Below are positions 45,586-55,700 of a stretch of 64,000 bases of DNA, in pieces. This DNA comes from Clostridium sp. C8-1-8 (lineage in GTDB: Bacteria > Bacillota > Clostridia > Clostridiales > Clostridiaceae): contig NZ_JAABNO010000014.1 in NCBI RefSeq assembly GCF_009928445.1, positions 62,001 through 126,000 on the forward strand. The letters run 5' to 3'. The number at the start of each line of letters is the position of its first letter. The stretch's first letter is position 1. The translations under genes and the position numbers were made by a program. The notes under the pieces were generated by a model, which worked only from the letters and a program-made list of their open reading frames with translations, was not told the DNA's origin and searched no databases.

Positions 45586-46839
45586 ATGAATATTTTACTG
45601 GTTGGAGGCGGAGGCAGAGAACATGCCATAGCATGGAAACTGGCTAAGAGCTCAAAGGTAGAGAAAATATATGTGACACCTGGTAATGGTGGAACAGCAC
45701 TAGAGAATAAATGTGAGAATATAAATTTAGGTACATTTGAAGAAATGGCTGAATTTGCCAAGGGCAACAACATCGATTTGACTGTGGTAGGACCAGAAGA
45801 ACCATTAACAAAGGGTATAGTAGATTTATTTAAAAAAGAGAACTTAAAGATTTTTGGACCAGAACAGAGAGCAGCTATGCTTGAAGGCAGCAAGAGCTTT
45901 TCAAAGGATTTTATGAAGAAATACAATATAAAGACCGCTGCTTATGAGGTTTTTTACCATAGTAATGAGGCTATAGAATACCTTAAAAGCTCTGAATATC
46001 CAATAGTTATAAAAGCTGATGGTTTGGCAGCTGGTAAAGGGGTAGCCATTTGCGAAAACTTTAAAGAAGCTGAGGATACCATAAAGGAATTCATGGTACA
46101 AGATAAGTTTAAAGGTGCAGGTCAAAAGATTGTTATTGAAGAGTTTTTAAAAGGGGTAGAAGCTTCAATACTTTCTATAACTGATGGAAAAACAATAATA
46201 CCATTCTTATCTGCCAAGGATCATAAGCAGATCTTTGATGGTGGAGTTGGTCCCAATACTGGTGGCATGGGAGTAATAGCTCCTAACCCATATGTTACTG
46301 AAGAAGTGTTTAAAGACTTTGAAGATAATATAATGAAGCCTACACTTTTAGGAATAAGAGAAGAAGGCTTTGACTATAAGGGAATAATCTTCTTTGGTGT
46401 TATGATAACTGAAAAAGGCTGTTACCTTTTAGAGTACAATGTAAGAATGGGAGATCCAGAGACTCAATCTGTACTTTCCTTAATGGATAGTGATTTCCTT
46501 GAACTTATAGAGCTTTCCCTAGAAGAAAAATTAAGTGAAGCTAAAGTAAGTTGGAAAAAAGGAGCTTGCTGCAATGTGGTGTTAGCTTCTAAAGGTTACC
46601 CAGGAGACTTTGAAAAAGGCTTTAAGATAGATATAGAGCCTTCTGTAAAAGAGAATGTATTTATCGCAGGGGGAGTTATTAAGGATGATACCTTAGTGAC
46701 TTCTGGCGGAAGAGTACTTTCTGTGGTAGGCATAGGGGATACCATAGAGGCTGCGAGAGAAAAAGCTTATGCAAATATAGCTTCAGTGGACTTTGATGGA
46801 AAATATTTTAGAAAAGATATAGGGCTTGTTACAGAATAA
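45586..46839 (+). CDS. purD: Glycinamide ribonucleotide synthetase
   Basis: 417 residues from the ATG after GGAGTGAT. It opens MNILLVGGGGREHAIAWKLA and has the ATP-grasp core (IVIKADGLAAGKGVAI, GGMGVIAPNP, EYNVRMGDPETQ). It joins glycine to phosphoribosylamine. Last gene of the purine operon. Confidence 0.97.
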   Translation: MNILLVGGGGREHAIAWKLAKSSKVEKIYVTPGNGGTALENKCENINLGTFEEMAEFAKGNNIDLTVVGPEEPLTKGIVDLFKKENLKIFGPEQRAAMLEGSKSFSKDFMKKYNIKTAAYEVFYHSNEAIEYLKSSEYPIVIKADGLAAGKGVAICENFKEAEDTIKEFMVQDKFKGAGQKIVIEEFLKGVEASILSITDGKTIIPFLSAKDHKQIFDGGVGPNTGGMGVIAPNPYVTEEVFKDFEDNIMKPTLLGIREEGFDYKGIIFFGVMITEKGCYLLEYNVRMGDPETQSVLSLMDSDFLELIELSLEEKLSEAKVSWKKGACCNVVLASKGYPGDFEKGFKIDIEPSVKENVFIAGGVIKDDTLVTSGGRVLSVVGIGDTIEAAREKAYANIASVDFDGKYFRKDIGLVTE

Positions 46840-46859
46840 GAAGAGCATAAAATGCTTAC

Positions 46860-46960
46860 TCAACTATTAATTTATACGTGCTTCAAAATACCCACAAGGT
46901 GGAAGCTTGGAACAAGTATAAATTAAGTTTTGATATAAGAAATTTAAAAAGTTACCATTT
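46860..46960 (+). repeat. Short intergenic repeat, family 2 copy
   Basis: GGAACAAGTATAAATTAAG and TTTTGATATAAGAAATTTAA match the copies near 16290 and 7450. Non-coding spacer after purD. Confidence 0.4.
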
Positions 46961-46978
46961 GAAACCTAATATATATCT

Positions 46979-47029
46979 TAAAGGGCTGTCTAAATAAAAA
47001 TATTATTAGGCAGTCCTTTTTCCTTTTTT
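46979..47029 (+). terminator. Terminator of the purine operon
   Basis: AAAGGGCTGTCTAA / TTAGGCAGTCCTTT stem followed by a T-rich tail. Confidence 0.87.
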
Positions 47030-47111
47030 AGCATAATAGATAAATCTCTAAAATATATTGTAAAGATGAGCAATATTGAAAGAAGGATTTTTATTTATTG
47101 GAGGAAGATAT

Positions 47112-47882
47112 ATGGTTCCAGATGAAAAAGCAGAGCTAACGGAAAAGGATAGTGTAGATTTTAATAATAACTATAAGATTATTTTTATTACTTTTGCAAT
47201 TATATCAATAGCATTATTATTTGTCATTATAAGATACATAATTAAATACGACTTAAAAGTGGAATTCATAGCATTAATGGCATTTTTTATAACCATAATA
47301 GCTGATACCTTTATGTTGTGGAAATTTATTAATATGAAGCTGATAAAAGCTGAAAACACCATAGAACAGCTTAATAAGGAAAATGCTAAATTAAAAGAAG
47401 AAGCAACTTTGGACAACCTAACTGGTGCTTTTAATAGAAGAAAGCTAGAGGAAATTTTAGCTGTTGAGCTTGAAAGATGTAATAGGTATGGTACTTCCTT
47501 ATCTATGGCTATCATTGATATAGATGACTTTAAGAAGATAAATGATAGATATGGACATAGTAGAGGGGATATTGTGCTGAAAAATATATCAAAAGTAGTT
47601 AGCTCAAAGCTTAGAAAAACAGATTTTTTCGTAAGATGGGGTGGAGAGGAATTTGTGATAATAGCCCCTGAAACAAAAATCCAAGGGGCACTAAAGCTAG
47701 GAGAAAAGCTTAGAAAATTAATATACGAAAATATTTATGTAGAGCTTGAGAAAGTTACTGTAAGTATTGGTGTTGCTGAGTATGAAAAAGGTACTGATTA
47801 TGAAAGGCTTTTTGATAAAGTAGATAAGGCTCTATATATAGCAAAAAACAGCGGAAAAAACAATGTTAAATTTGTAGAATAA
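47112..47882 (+). CDS. Membrane diguanylate cyclase (GGDEF)
   Basis: 256 residues from the ATG after TTGGAGGAAG. Two membrane helices (about residues 19-40 and 47-67) precede a coiled coil (about 75-100) and a GGDEF domain with LTGAFNRRKLEEIL and active motif GGEEF. It likely makes cyclic-di-GMP, and its small membrane input suggests an envelope signal. Third GGDEF protein in the window, unlinked to the pair at 27-30 kb. Confidence 0.9.
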   Translation: MVPDEKAELTEKDSVDFNNNYKIIFITFAIISIALLFVIIRYIIKYDLKVEFIALMAFFITIIADTFMLWKFINMKLIKAENTIEQLNKENAKLKEEATLDNLTGAFNRRKLEEILAVELERCNRYGTSLSMAIIDIDDFKKINDRYGHSRGDIVLKNISKVVSSKLRKTDFFVRWGGEEFVIIAPETKIQGALKLGEKLRKLIYENIYVELEKVTVSIGVAEYEKGTDYERLFDKVDKALYIAKNSGKNNVKFVE

Positions 47883-48097
47883 AATATATTTTTGAAGCCT
47901 TTTGTTTTAGAGGATTTTTATCTGTTTTGTAGAAATATTATTTAAAATAATTATATAGGTTGTTAAGTTTTATTTAATGTGATTCATCAGTTAATATTCA
48001 AAAGAATATTTAGTTCAATTCTTTTTATGAATAAAACTTATTAGAACTTATATGTTAGTTATTTTCGTAAAGTTATAGTTTTGAGGAGATGATTAGG

Positions 48098-48661
48098 ATG
48101 AGGAGGAATTTTGAACAAAAATTAGACTATAGTCAAATAAGGGATATCGACTTTAGAGTATCTTTTATAAATACAGAAGAATTTAATGGATATGTTCACT
48201 TAGCTTCGATTCATAAAGTGAGTGAGGCCATTTTTAGAAGTGTTGATGACAAAAGGATAAAAATAATGGATAATGGATATAGATGGCTTCAGATTACTCC
48301 ATTAAATGCTAACTACAATCTAATAACTATAATTGACGAAAAGAACCAAATACTGCAATGGGAATTCCATATAATAGATAGTAATGATAATGATGAAAAC
48401 ATTAGTCTGATGTTTGAGGATTTAATTTTAAGTTTACTAGTACTTCCTGATGGTTATAAAAAGGTACTTGGAGAAGAGGAAATAAAAGAAGCCTTATGCA
48501 GTAACTCAATGGACTTTTGCCAATATGATAAAGCTTATAGAGAAATTAGAATACTTGAGCAGGTTGTTTCTATAGACAAACTATTCGAGCTAAGTAAAGC
48601 TATGTTAGGCAAAATGCTAGGAGATACCAACGAGAGAAGTGAACTTAAATGTAGGATTTAG
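48098..48661 (+). CDS. DUF402 family protein
   Basis: 187 residues from the second ATG, nine bases after GAGGAG; the first ATG directly abuts that site. DUF402 features are clear: DNGYRWLQITPLNANYNLIT, then QWEFHII, and LSLLVLPDGYKKVLGEEEIK near the middle. The family (Bacillus NtdP, Streptomyces FomD relatives) contains nucleoside-phosphate hydrolases. The expected acidic metal residues are only partly visible, so activity is uncertain. Confidence 0.75.
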   Translation: MRRNFEQKLDYSQIRDIDFRVSFINTEEFNGYVHLASIHKVSEAIFRSVDDKRIKIMDNGYRWLQITPLNANYNLITIIDEKNQILQWEFHIIDSNDNDENISLMFEDLILSLLVLPDGYKKVLGEEEIKEALCSNSMDFCQYDKAYREIRILEQVVSIDKLFELSKAMLGKMLGDTNERSELKCRI

Positions 48662-48690
48662 CTATATTTTATTATCTATTGGAGGTGGCT

Positions 48691-48999
48691 ATGTTCAATA
48701 ATTCTTTTTTTAAAGATAATAAATATGATAAGGAAAACTATAATAATGAAGGCAGTTATACTTTTCTAAAGAAAGCGACCTTTAAGATCTTAAAGATTAA
48801 TTGCATTTACGATAGTGAAGAAGACCAATATATGACCTTAGCTACATGCATGAATGAAAAGTATGAAGTTGAAACTGTTAATATAGAAGGTTTTACTATT
48901 GAATATTCCGTTACAGAACTAGAAGGAGCCTATATTGAAATTGACATATATGAAGATGAAGACGAAGAATACTATAAAGGAAGAATATACACTCAATAA
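48691..48999 (+). CDS. Small acidic protein of unknown function
   Basis: 102 residues from the ATG after TTGGAGGTGG. It starts with an Asn/Lys-rich segment and contains alternating hydrophobic strands (KATFKILKINCIYD), ending with an acidic run EIDIYEDEDEEYYKGRIYTQ. It looks like a small beta-rich cytoplasmic protein. No family recognised. It lies 29 bases after the DUF402 gene and 41 before the S51-like gene, so the three may be an operon. Confidence 0.6.
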   Translation: MFNNSFFKDNKYDKENYNNEGSYTFLKKATFKILKINCIYDSEEDQYMTLATCMNEKYEVETVNIEGFTIEYSVTELEGAYIEIDIYEDEDEEYYKGRIYTQ

Positions 49000-49040
49000 C
49001 GCAGCAATAAATTAAATTTGGGGACTAGGGGGTAAAAATT

Positions 49041-49709
49041 ATGAAACTATTCTTAATGGGAAAACAAAGTGCTGATAAGGATAACCCTCTAAACAAGGCT
49101 CTTATCAGTGAGATAAAGAAAGGAAAGGGTAGAATCGCATATATACCATCTTCCTCTGAGAAAAGCATTGAATATTATAAAGATATTTCAGACTTTTACA
49201 GGGAGCTTGGCTATGGAGAGATATTATTCTTTGATCTTGGAGCACAGTACAATCCAGGTCTTATAACAAAACTTTTAAATTCAGATGTTATATATTTATC
49301 GGGGGAAAATACCTATAAGTTTTTACTTCTTCTAAGAAAGAGAAAACTCACGGAAGCTTTAAAGGAGTTTGCAAAGAGAAATGGAATAATTGTTGGGGTA
49401 GGCGGGGGCAGCATACTCTTAACACAGGATATATCTTTATCCTCCTTAATATATGACAATTCCTATGAAGCACTACAGACCAGAGGCTTTGGGTTAACAA
49501 AATTTGAAGTTTTACCACATTGGCAAGAAAATAAGGTACTACTTCCAAAACTCATTGATTACTCTATCAACACCGAGAAAAACATATATGCCTTCAACGA
49601 TGGCTACGGAGTTTCCATGATAGGAGATAGAGTGGAATTTTTCGGAGATATAATAAACATAAAGAATGGTTCAGTTTCCGTATACAAAGGAAACTACAAA
49701 GTCTTTTAG
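49041..49709 (+). CDS. Peptidase S51 (peptidase E)-like protein lacking the nucleophile
   Basis: 222 residues after a GGGGACTAGGGGG site. The fold of dipeptidase E is apparent: GKGRIAYIPSSSEKS, SDVIYLSGENTYKFL and NGIIVGVGGGSILLTQDI. In active S51 enzymes the last motif is G-x-S-A-G with the nucleophilic Ser; here it reads GVGGGS, so the Ser is Gly. It may be a binding or regulatory protein derived from a peptidase, or another residue may serve. Confidence 0.75.
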   Translation: MKLFLMGKQSADKDNPLNKALISEIKKGKGRIAYIPSSSEKSIEYYKDISDFYRELGYGEILFFDLGAQYNPGLITKLLNSDVIYLSGENTYKFLLLLRKRKLTEALKEFAKRNGIIVGVGGGSILLTQDISLSSLIYDNSYEALQTRGFGLTKFEVLPHWQENKVLLPKLIDYSINTEKNIYAFNDGYGVSMIGDRVEFFGDIINIKNGSVSVYKGNYKVF

Positions 49710-49787
49710 GCATTGGGAGATGGTTCTAATGTCTCGGAGTTGCGGTGAAAATATTCTACTTTTCACAGTATAGGAAAGCATGTTTTT

Positions 49788-49940
49788 TGTTAGCTGAGCC
49801 TATCAATATTAAGGCTTTGAAGTAGATATTTAGGGGAACAGTAAAAGAATATGCCGCCTGCCAGAATCTCTTCACATAGGTACATAAAAGGCAGACGGAC
49901 AAACTCAATGAAGAAATTCACTTTAGCGGCTTTTTATTAT
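49788..49940 (+). repeat. Dispersed intergenic repeat, copy B
   Basis: Begins TTGTTAGCTGAGCCTA, continues with ATTAAGGCTTTGAAGTAG and ATATTTAGGGGAACAGTAAA, then the hairpin CGCCTGCC / GGCAGACGG, and AAATTCACTTTAGCGGC followed by T. Aligned by eye with copy C over about 150 bases. Confidence 0.7.
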
Positions 49941-50038
49941 GTGCTTTAGCGTTTAAAGAAAACCACCTGCTAATGGGGTGAGCATGACTAAATGTAACAT
50001 ATATAAATCAATAAAATTACTAATTTGGAGGTAAAGAG

Positions 50039-50539
50039 ATGGCAGTAGATTTCATTACAAACCTAGAAAAAGGGATGGAAAAATTACATAAATCAGGAGC
50101 ATTTTTAACTGTTAAGTCAGGAAACATAACTAATACAATGACTATAAGCTGGGGAAGTATTGGTTTCATATGGGGAAAGCCGAGCTTTACTGCATTAGTA
50201 AGAGAATCAAGATATACTCATGAATTGCTTGAAAAAGCCGATAGCTTTACTATAAGCATACCTTACAATGAAGAAATGAAAAAGGCCTTAGCCATATGCG
50301 GAAGTAAATCAGGAAGAGACATAGATAAGGAAAAGGAAACAGGAATTAAGTTTGTACCTTCTAAGGAAGTTGAAAGTCCTATAGTTGATAACTGTAATTT
50401 ATATTACGAATGCAAAATAGTATATAAACAAGACATGGATCCAAAGATGGTCGATAAAGCAGTTGCAGAACAGGCCTACGCAAATGGAAACTATCATACC
50501 GTATATTATGGAGAAATAGTAGCTAGCTACGAGAAGTAA
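50039..50539 (+). CDS. Flavin reductase-like FMN-binding protein
   Basis: 166 residues after TTGGAGG. It is a split-barrel flavin-binding protein of the flavin-reductase-like family: GAFLTVKSGNITNTMTISWG followed by SIGFIWGKPSF near the N-terminus, RESRYTHELLEKADSFTISI, and a C-terminal YHTVYYGEIV. It would bind FMN and take part in a redox reaction whose partner is not evident. It sits alone between two copies of the dispersed repeat. Confidence 0.82.
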   Translation: MAVDFITNLEKGMEKLHKSGAFLTVKSGNITNTMTISWGSIGFIWGKPSFTALVRESRYTHELLEKADSFTISIPYNEEMKKALAICGSKSGRDIDKEKETGIKFVPSKEVESPIVDNCNLYYECKIVYKQDMDPKMVDKAVAEQAYANGNYHTVYYGEIVASYEK

Positions 50540-50742
50540 GATAGCATTTTTGACTAGGTGTATATTAAAGCAACCTGTTGAAAGTGAGCTGTTAACTAGG
50601 ATAGGCTTCTATAATCATAATAGCTTGTGAATATAGCATATTCTTTATAGTAGTTAAATTAGAAGTATAATATAGAATTTAGAACGAGTAAAGTTTTTAA
50701 AATATAATCAGTAATTAAAGCTTGTTCAACACTGGCTTTTAA

Positions 50743-50786
50743 ATTAAGGTGTCACTACTAATTGGTATTGGCACCTTAATGTTTTT
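50743..50786 (+). terminator. Terminator downstream of the flavin-reductase gene
   Basis: ATTAAGGTGTCA / TGGCACCTTAAT stem with a T-run. It lies about 200 bases after the stop codon. Confidence 0.8.
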
Positions 50787-50812
50787 AATGTTAGGCAAAG
50801 TGTGAAGTTTTT

Positions 50813-50966
50813 TGTTAGATAAACCTAGCGATATCAAGGCTTTAGAACAGCTAGTTAGGGTGGACAGTAAAAAAAATATTCGCCTGCCAGATTTTCCTCA
50901 TATACATTCGGAAAGGCAGATGCGCAAAAAAATTCACTAAAGAAGGTCGCTTTAGAGAATTTTTTA
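50813..50966 (+). repeat. Dispersed intergenic repeat, copy C (most complete)
   Basis: Starts TTGTTAGATAAACCTAGCG and continues with ATCAAGGCTTTAGAACAG and TTAGGGTGGACAGTAAAAA. It contains hairpin CGCCTGCC / GGCAGATGCG (50881-50924) and a terminator-like hairpin AAATTC-CTAAAG / CTTTAG-GAATTT with a T-run (50930-50965). It may terminate as well as be a mobile remnant. Confidence 0.72.
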
Positions 50967-51040
50967 TAACTAATATTTGAAAACACACAGAAGAAAGTCA
51001 TATAATTAGCTAGTAAGTATTAATTAGGATGTGAGAATTA

Positions 51041-52309
51041 GTGTACAGACCATTAGCAGATAGAATAAGACCAGAAACCTTGGATGAGGTGGTAGGTCAG
51101 CAACATATTTTGGGAAAAGGAAAGATTTTAAATAGAATAGTTGAAGGTGGAACCATATCAAATATGATTTTTTATGGCCCTCCTGGTGTTGGAAAAACCA
51201 CAGTGGCAAATATTATAGCAACCAGAGCAAATAAAAAGTTCTATAAATTGAATGCTACCAATGCATCCCTAAAGGATATTCAGGATATAATTGGAGGCTT
51301 AGATACCTTTGATGGATTAAATGGAGTTGTTTTATACCTAGACGAGATTCAAAACTTTAATAAGAAGCAACAGCAGTCTCTTCTTGAATTTATAGAAGAT
51401 GGAAGAATAACTCTTATATCCAGCACTACAGAAAATCCATATCACTACATATTTAAGGCCATAATAAGCAGATCAACAGTATTTGAATTTAAGACCATGC
51501 AAGACTCAGACATAATCAAGGCGCTAAATAGAGCAGTGGAGCTAGTTAAAGCAGATCATAAGAATACTACAATCCAAGTAGAAAAAGAAGCTCTAAATTA
51601 CTTTGCAGCCTCCTCAAATGGTGATGTTAGAAAAGCCATAAATGGGCTGGAGGTAGCTATAAACTCCACAAATCCTAATAGCGAAGGAATAATATTAATA
51701 GATGAAGAAATAGCAAGAGACTGTACACAAAGCAAAGTATTCAACTACGATATGCTAGGGGATAGTCACTATGATATACTAAGCGCATTTCAAAAATCCA
51801 TAAGAGGTAGTGATCCAGATGGAGCTATTCACTACCTTGCAAGACTAGTTAAGGCAGGAGATATTCAGTCTATTTGCAGAAGACTTATGGTAATAGCCTC
51901 TGAAGATATTGGCCTTGCTTATCCTAATGCAGCAGTAATAGTAAAATCTTGCGTGGATTCAGCAAATCAGTTAGGTTTCCCAGAAGCACGGATACCACTA
52001 GCACAAGCAACTCTAGTACTGGCAACTGCACCAAAATCAAACTCAGTGGTATGTGCTATAGACGCAGCACTTCAAGACATAGAGCAAGTAAATATCGGTG
52101 ATATACCACTACACCTAAAAGATGCCCACTACAGCGGAGCAAAAGCTTTAGGAAGAGGTGTAGAATACAAATATCCTCATAACTACGAAAATAACTATGT
52201 ACAGCAGCAGTATCTTCCAGACAATATTAAGGATAGAAATTACTATGTGCCAGGAAAGAACAAGAATGAAAAGGCTGCATATGATTATTGGAAGAAGATA
52301 AAGGAATAG
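51041..52309 (+). CDS. rarA: Replication-associated recombination protein A (AAA+ ATPase)
   Basis: 422 residues, GTG start after GGATGTGAG. It opens YRPLADRIRPETLDEVVGQQ and has Walker A YGPPGVGKTT, Walker B VLYLDEIQNFN, and sensor ISSTTENPYH, followed by the clamp-loader-like helical part (ALLDV-type SEDIGLAYPNA). RarA/MgsA acts at stalled replication forks with SSB. It is monocistronic and ends in a Lys-rich tail. Confidence 0.95.
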   Translation: MYRPLADRIRPETLDEVVGQQHILGKGKILNRIVEGGTISNMIFYGPPGVGKTTVANIIATRANKKFYKLNATNASLKDIQDIIGGLDTFDGLNGVVLYLDEIQNFNKKQQQSLLEFIEDGRITLISSTTENPYHYIFKAIISRSTVFEFKTMQDSDIIKALNRAVELVKADHKNTTIQVEKEALNYFAASSNGDVRKAINGLEVAINSTNPNSEGIILIDEEIARDCTQSKVFNYDMLGDSHYDILSAFQKSIRGSDPDGAIHYLARLVKAGDIQSICRRLMVIASEDIGLAYPNAAVIVKSCVDSANQLGFPEARIPLAQATLVLATAPKSNSVVCAIDAALQDIEQVNIGDIPLHLKDAHYSGAKALGRGVEYKYPHNYENNYVQQQYLPDNIKDRNYYVPGKNKNEKAAYDYWKKIKE

Positions 52310-52397
52310 TGATGGAGATAGGATTAACAATATAGAGTACTCAAGGGTGTTTTGGATGTAAATAAAAGTGAATAAGGTTAATTAAAGGGGTAGTAAT

Positions 52398-52574
52398 ATG
52401 CTTGCAGAATTATGTAATGCTGCACTAGTTGGGCTAATCTTTATTGGTTTAGGTTTCTTGATTTCAAGAGGAGCGTTAGTATTAAGTAAAAAAATATTAA
52501 CCTTTTTTACTGTAATCTTAGACTTTTTTATAGACATAGTAAAACTTATAAGAAGTAAATTCTCGCATAAGTAA
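52398..52574 (+). CDS. 58-residue small membrane protein
   Basis: ATG after AAAGGGG. The product has a hydrophobic helix (LVGLIFIGLGFLISRGALVL), a second hydrophobic stretch (ILTFFTVILDFFIDIVKLI) and a basic tail. It sits 88 bases after rarA and is followed by a spacer and terminator. No family recognised. It could be a short membrane peptide or part of a toxin-type pair. Confidence 0.5.
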   Translation: MLAELCNAALVGLIFIGLGFLISRGALVLSKKILTFFTVILDFFIDIVKLIRSKFSHK

Positions 52575-52698
52575 AAAACAAAAACACTTTACTAACAGGT
52601 TTACTTTAGAGGCTCAAAACAAAAATAAACATCAAGTTAAGAAAAGCAACTTTAGAAGTAAAGATATAATTAGATATTGAAATGTAGATTTTATTAAT

Positions 52699-52738
52699 AG
52701 TCTCAATTATCAGAGGATGATAGTTGGGGCTTTTTTGT
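52699..52738 (+). terminator. Terminator just before the RHS gene
   Basis: AGTCTCAA-TATCA / TGATA-TTGGGGCT stem followed by TTTTTT. It lies only about 40 bases before the first RHS codon, so the RHS gene is not read from upstream unless a promoter lies between. Confidence 0.8.
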
Positions 52739-52774
52739 TTGTATATTTTGTATATATAGATAGATTAGTTCAAA

Positions 52775-55700
52775 GTGAAATATCTAAATGTGGATGGTAA
52801 TGGAAATATAACCACTTATGAGTATACAGGCTTTGGCAAGGTAAAGAAGGTAGCTTACCATGGTGATAGTACTATAGCAGCTTATTATGTTATCTATCAA
52901 TACGATACTGTTGGAAGAGTTATTAGGAAGCAGGATTCTGTAGGGGTAGCGAATATTTACACTTACGACAGTGCAGGAAGAGAACTTACCTCCACAGAAG
53001 AAAATGTAGATGGAACTGAAGCTATAGAGGTAGCAACAACCTATGATAAGAACGGAAATAAGAGATTCTTAACTGATGGTAATGGCGTAGTTACAGAAAA
53101 TGTTTATGATGAACTTAACAAATTAGTAACTAGTACAATCTACGTTACTGACGGTAGTGGAAATAAAGTTAAGCATACAACCAGCTATATCTACGATAAG
53201 AATAACAATTTATTAAAAGAGATTGATTGGCTGGGAAATGAAAAAACTTATGTTTATGATGCTTTAGATAGGGTTGTTGAAAAATACGATCAAAATAATA
53301 AGCTAATACAAAAGTTAGAATACTACCACAATGGAACACAATCAAAATCTTATGATGCCCTTCAAAATGTTACTTTGTACTATTATGATAAAAATAATAG
53401 ACTTATAAAAACTGTAGATTCAGAAGGTCATATTACACTTCAGCATTACGATGAAGTAGGCAATATTGACCAAAAGACAGATGGTGATAACAACACCACT
53501 TACTACAGTTATGATCAGTACAATAGATTGGTATCAGTAAAGAATGCTAAAGGTGAAATAACGAACTACACCTATGACTTAAATGGTAACATGCTTACTG
53601 AGGTAGATGCACAAGGCAATATCACAACCTTTGAATACAATGTGGCCAACAAGCTAATAAGGAAGATTTTCCATGGAGGAAGAACTGGAAGTAGCGGAAG
53701 CTACACTTATGATCCTTCAAAGACAGAAAGCTACACTTATTATGCAAATAGTGATTTAAGAACTAAGGTTGACAGAAACGGAGTAACGTCAACTTACACT
53801 TATGATATTCATGGAAGAAAAACTTCAGAAGCTATAGGAAGTATAACTAATTCCTTTGGCTATGACGACAATGGAAATCAAATTAGAATTACCGATTCAA
53901 CAGGTACTACTACTAGAACCTATGATGAACTAAATAGGGTCACTTCAAAGTCAGTACCAACTGTTGGAACAATTGTTTATAAATATGATATAATCTCAGG
54001 TATAAATGGGTTAGACTCAGGAAACTTTGGAGAGTCAGAAACAGATCCAAAGGGCAACGTAACCTTAAAGATATATGACAAAGCTGGAAGAATCAAAAAG
54101 GTAATAGCGGGAGATGACACAACAACCTACAACTATTACGATAATGGAAGCTTGAATAGCGTAGTATATCCAAATGGTTATAGTGAAGAATACACATATT
54201 ATAAGGACAAACTATTAAGAACTCTTGTAAATAAAACAGCTAACGGAACAGTAATTGAAAGCTACAGCTATACTTATGATAATGCGCATAATATGCTTTC
54301 AAAGACTGACAACAAAGGAACTACAAGTTATACCTATGATGAGCTAAACAGATTAAAGACAGTAACAGAGCCAAGTGGTAAGGTTACAACTTATACCTAT
54401 ACTTCAGCTGGAAACAGAAATACTGAAACAGTTGTAGAAGGTTCAAATACTACAGTTAAGACTTATACTTATGATGCTTTAAATAGACTTTTAAGTATAA
54501 TCGTTAGTTTAAATACAGTTACTGTTGAAAATACTGCATACACTTATGACAACAATGGAAATCAGTTGACTTCAAGAGTAGATTCTTATGTTAATGGTTT
54601 ATTGCAGTCATCTAGCGTAACTACAAATGTGTATGACAGGTTAAATCAATTAATACAAACAACTACTCCTGATAACACAACTATTAAGAATATCTATAAT
54701 GGAGAAGGTCTAAGAGTAGAAAAGCAAGTAGGAAATACTTCTACAAAATATCTTTATTCTTCAGATAAAGTGGTGTTAGAATTAGATGGAAATGATAATC
54801 TAATTGCCAGAAACATCTACGGAATAAACCTGCTTGAAAGAATAACAGATAGCAAAAAAGCTTACTACTTATATAATGGACATGCTGATACTACAAAGCT
54901 TATAGCACAGGATGGAACAGTGCTAAATAACTACTACTATGATGCTTTTGGTAATATCACAGATTCCAATGAAAATATGGACAATCCATATAGATATGCA
55001 GGCTATCAATATGATAAGGAAACAAAAACTTACTATGTTATAGCAAGAATGTATGATCCAAGTACAGGCAGATTCTTGCAAGAAGATAGCTACTCAGGAG
55101 ATATAAATGATCCGCTTAGCTTGAATCTTTACACTTACTGTCATAATGAGCCGAACATGTACAATGATCCTACTGGGCATACCTTTGATTGGCTAGGAAA
55201 TGTTTGGAATGGAGCTAAAAAAGCAGTATCTGATACGTGCAATGCAGTAGAATCTGCTGTATCGGAAGTAGGCAATGGTATAAAGGATGCTGTATCGGAA
55301 GTAGGCAATGGTATAAAGAATGCTGCATCTGAAGTAGGCAATGGTATTAAAAAAGCAACATCATCAATTGCAGGTTCCTTTTCGACTGGCACTTTAGCAA
55401 GCCTTGTTGGTAAAAAGATTTCATCAATAGGTGAATTAATAAAAAAGGGTGACTTTTATACTTTACTTTATGGGAAAGATGAAAATACAGCTCCTCTTAT
55501 GCCAGTATCTAATGTTAAAGACGATTATTGGAAGGCAAATCCTAATGGAAATATAGGAGAAAAACTGTTATATGTTTGGTCAAAGACTCTGTACCCAGGT
55601 CTAGATGCCATATCTAAATGGGAAGAAAATAATTCAGGAGCTTTGAATAATGTATCAATGGCAATGATGTTCATTCCAGGAGGGATGAAAAGCCCAATTG

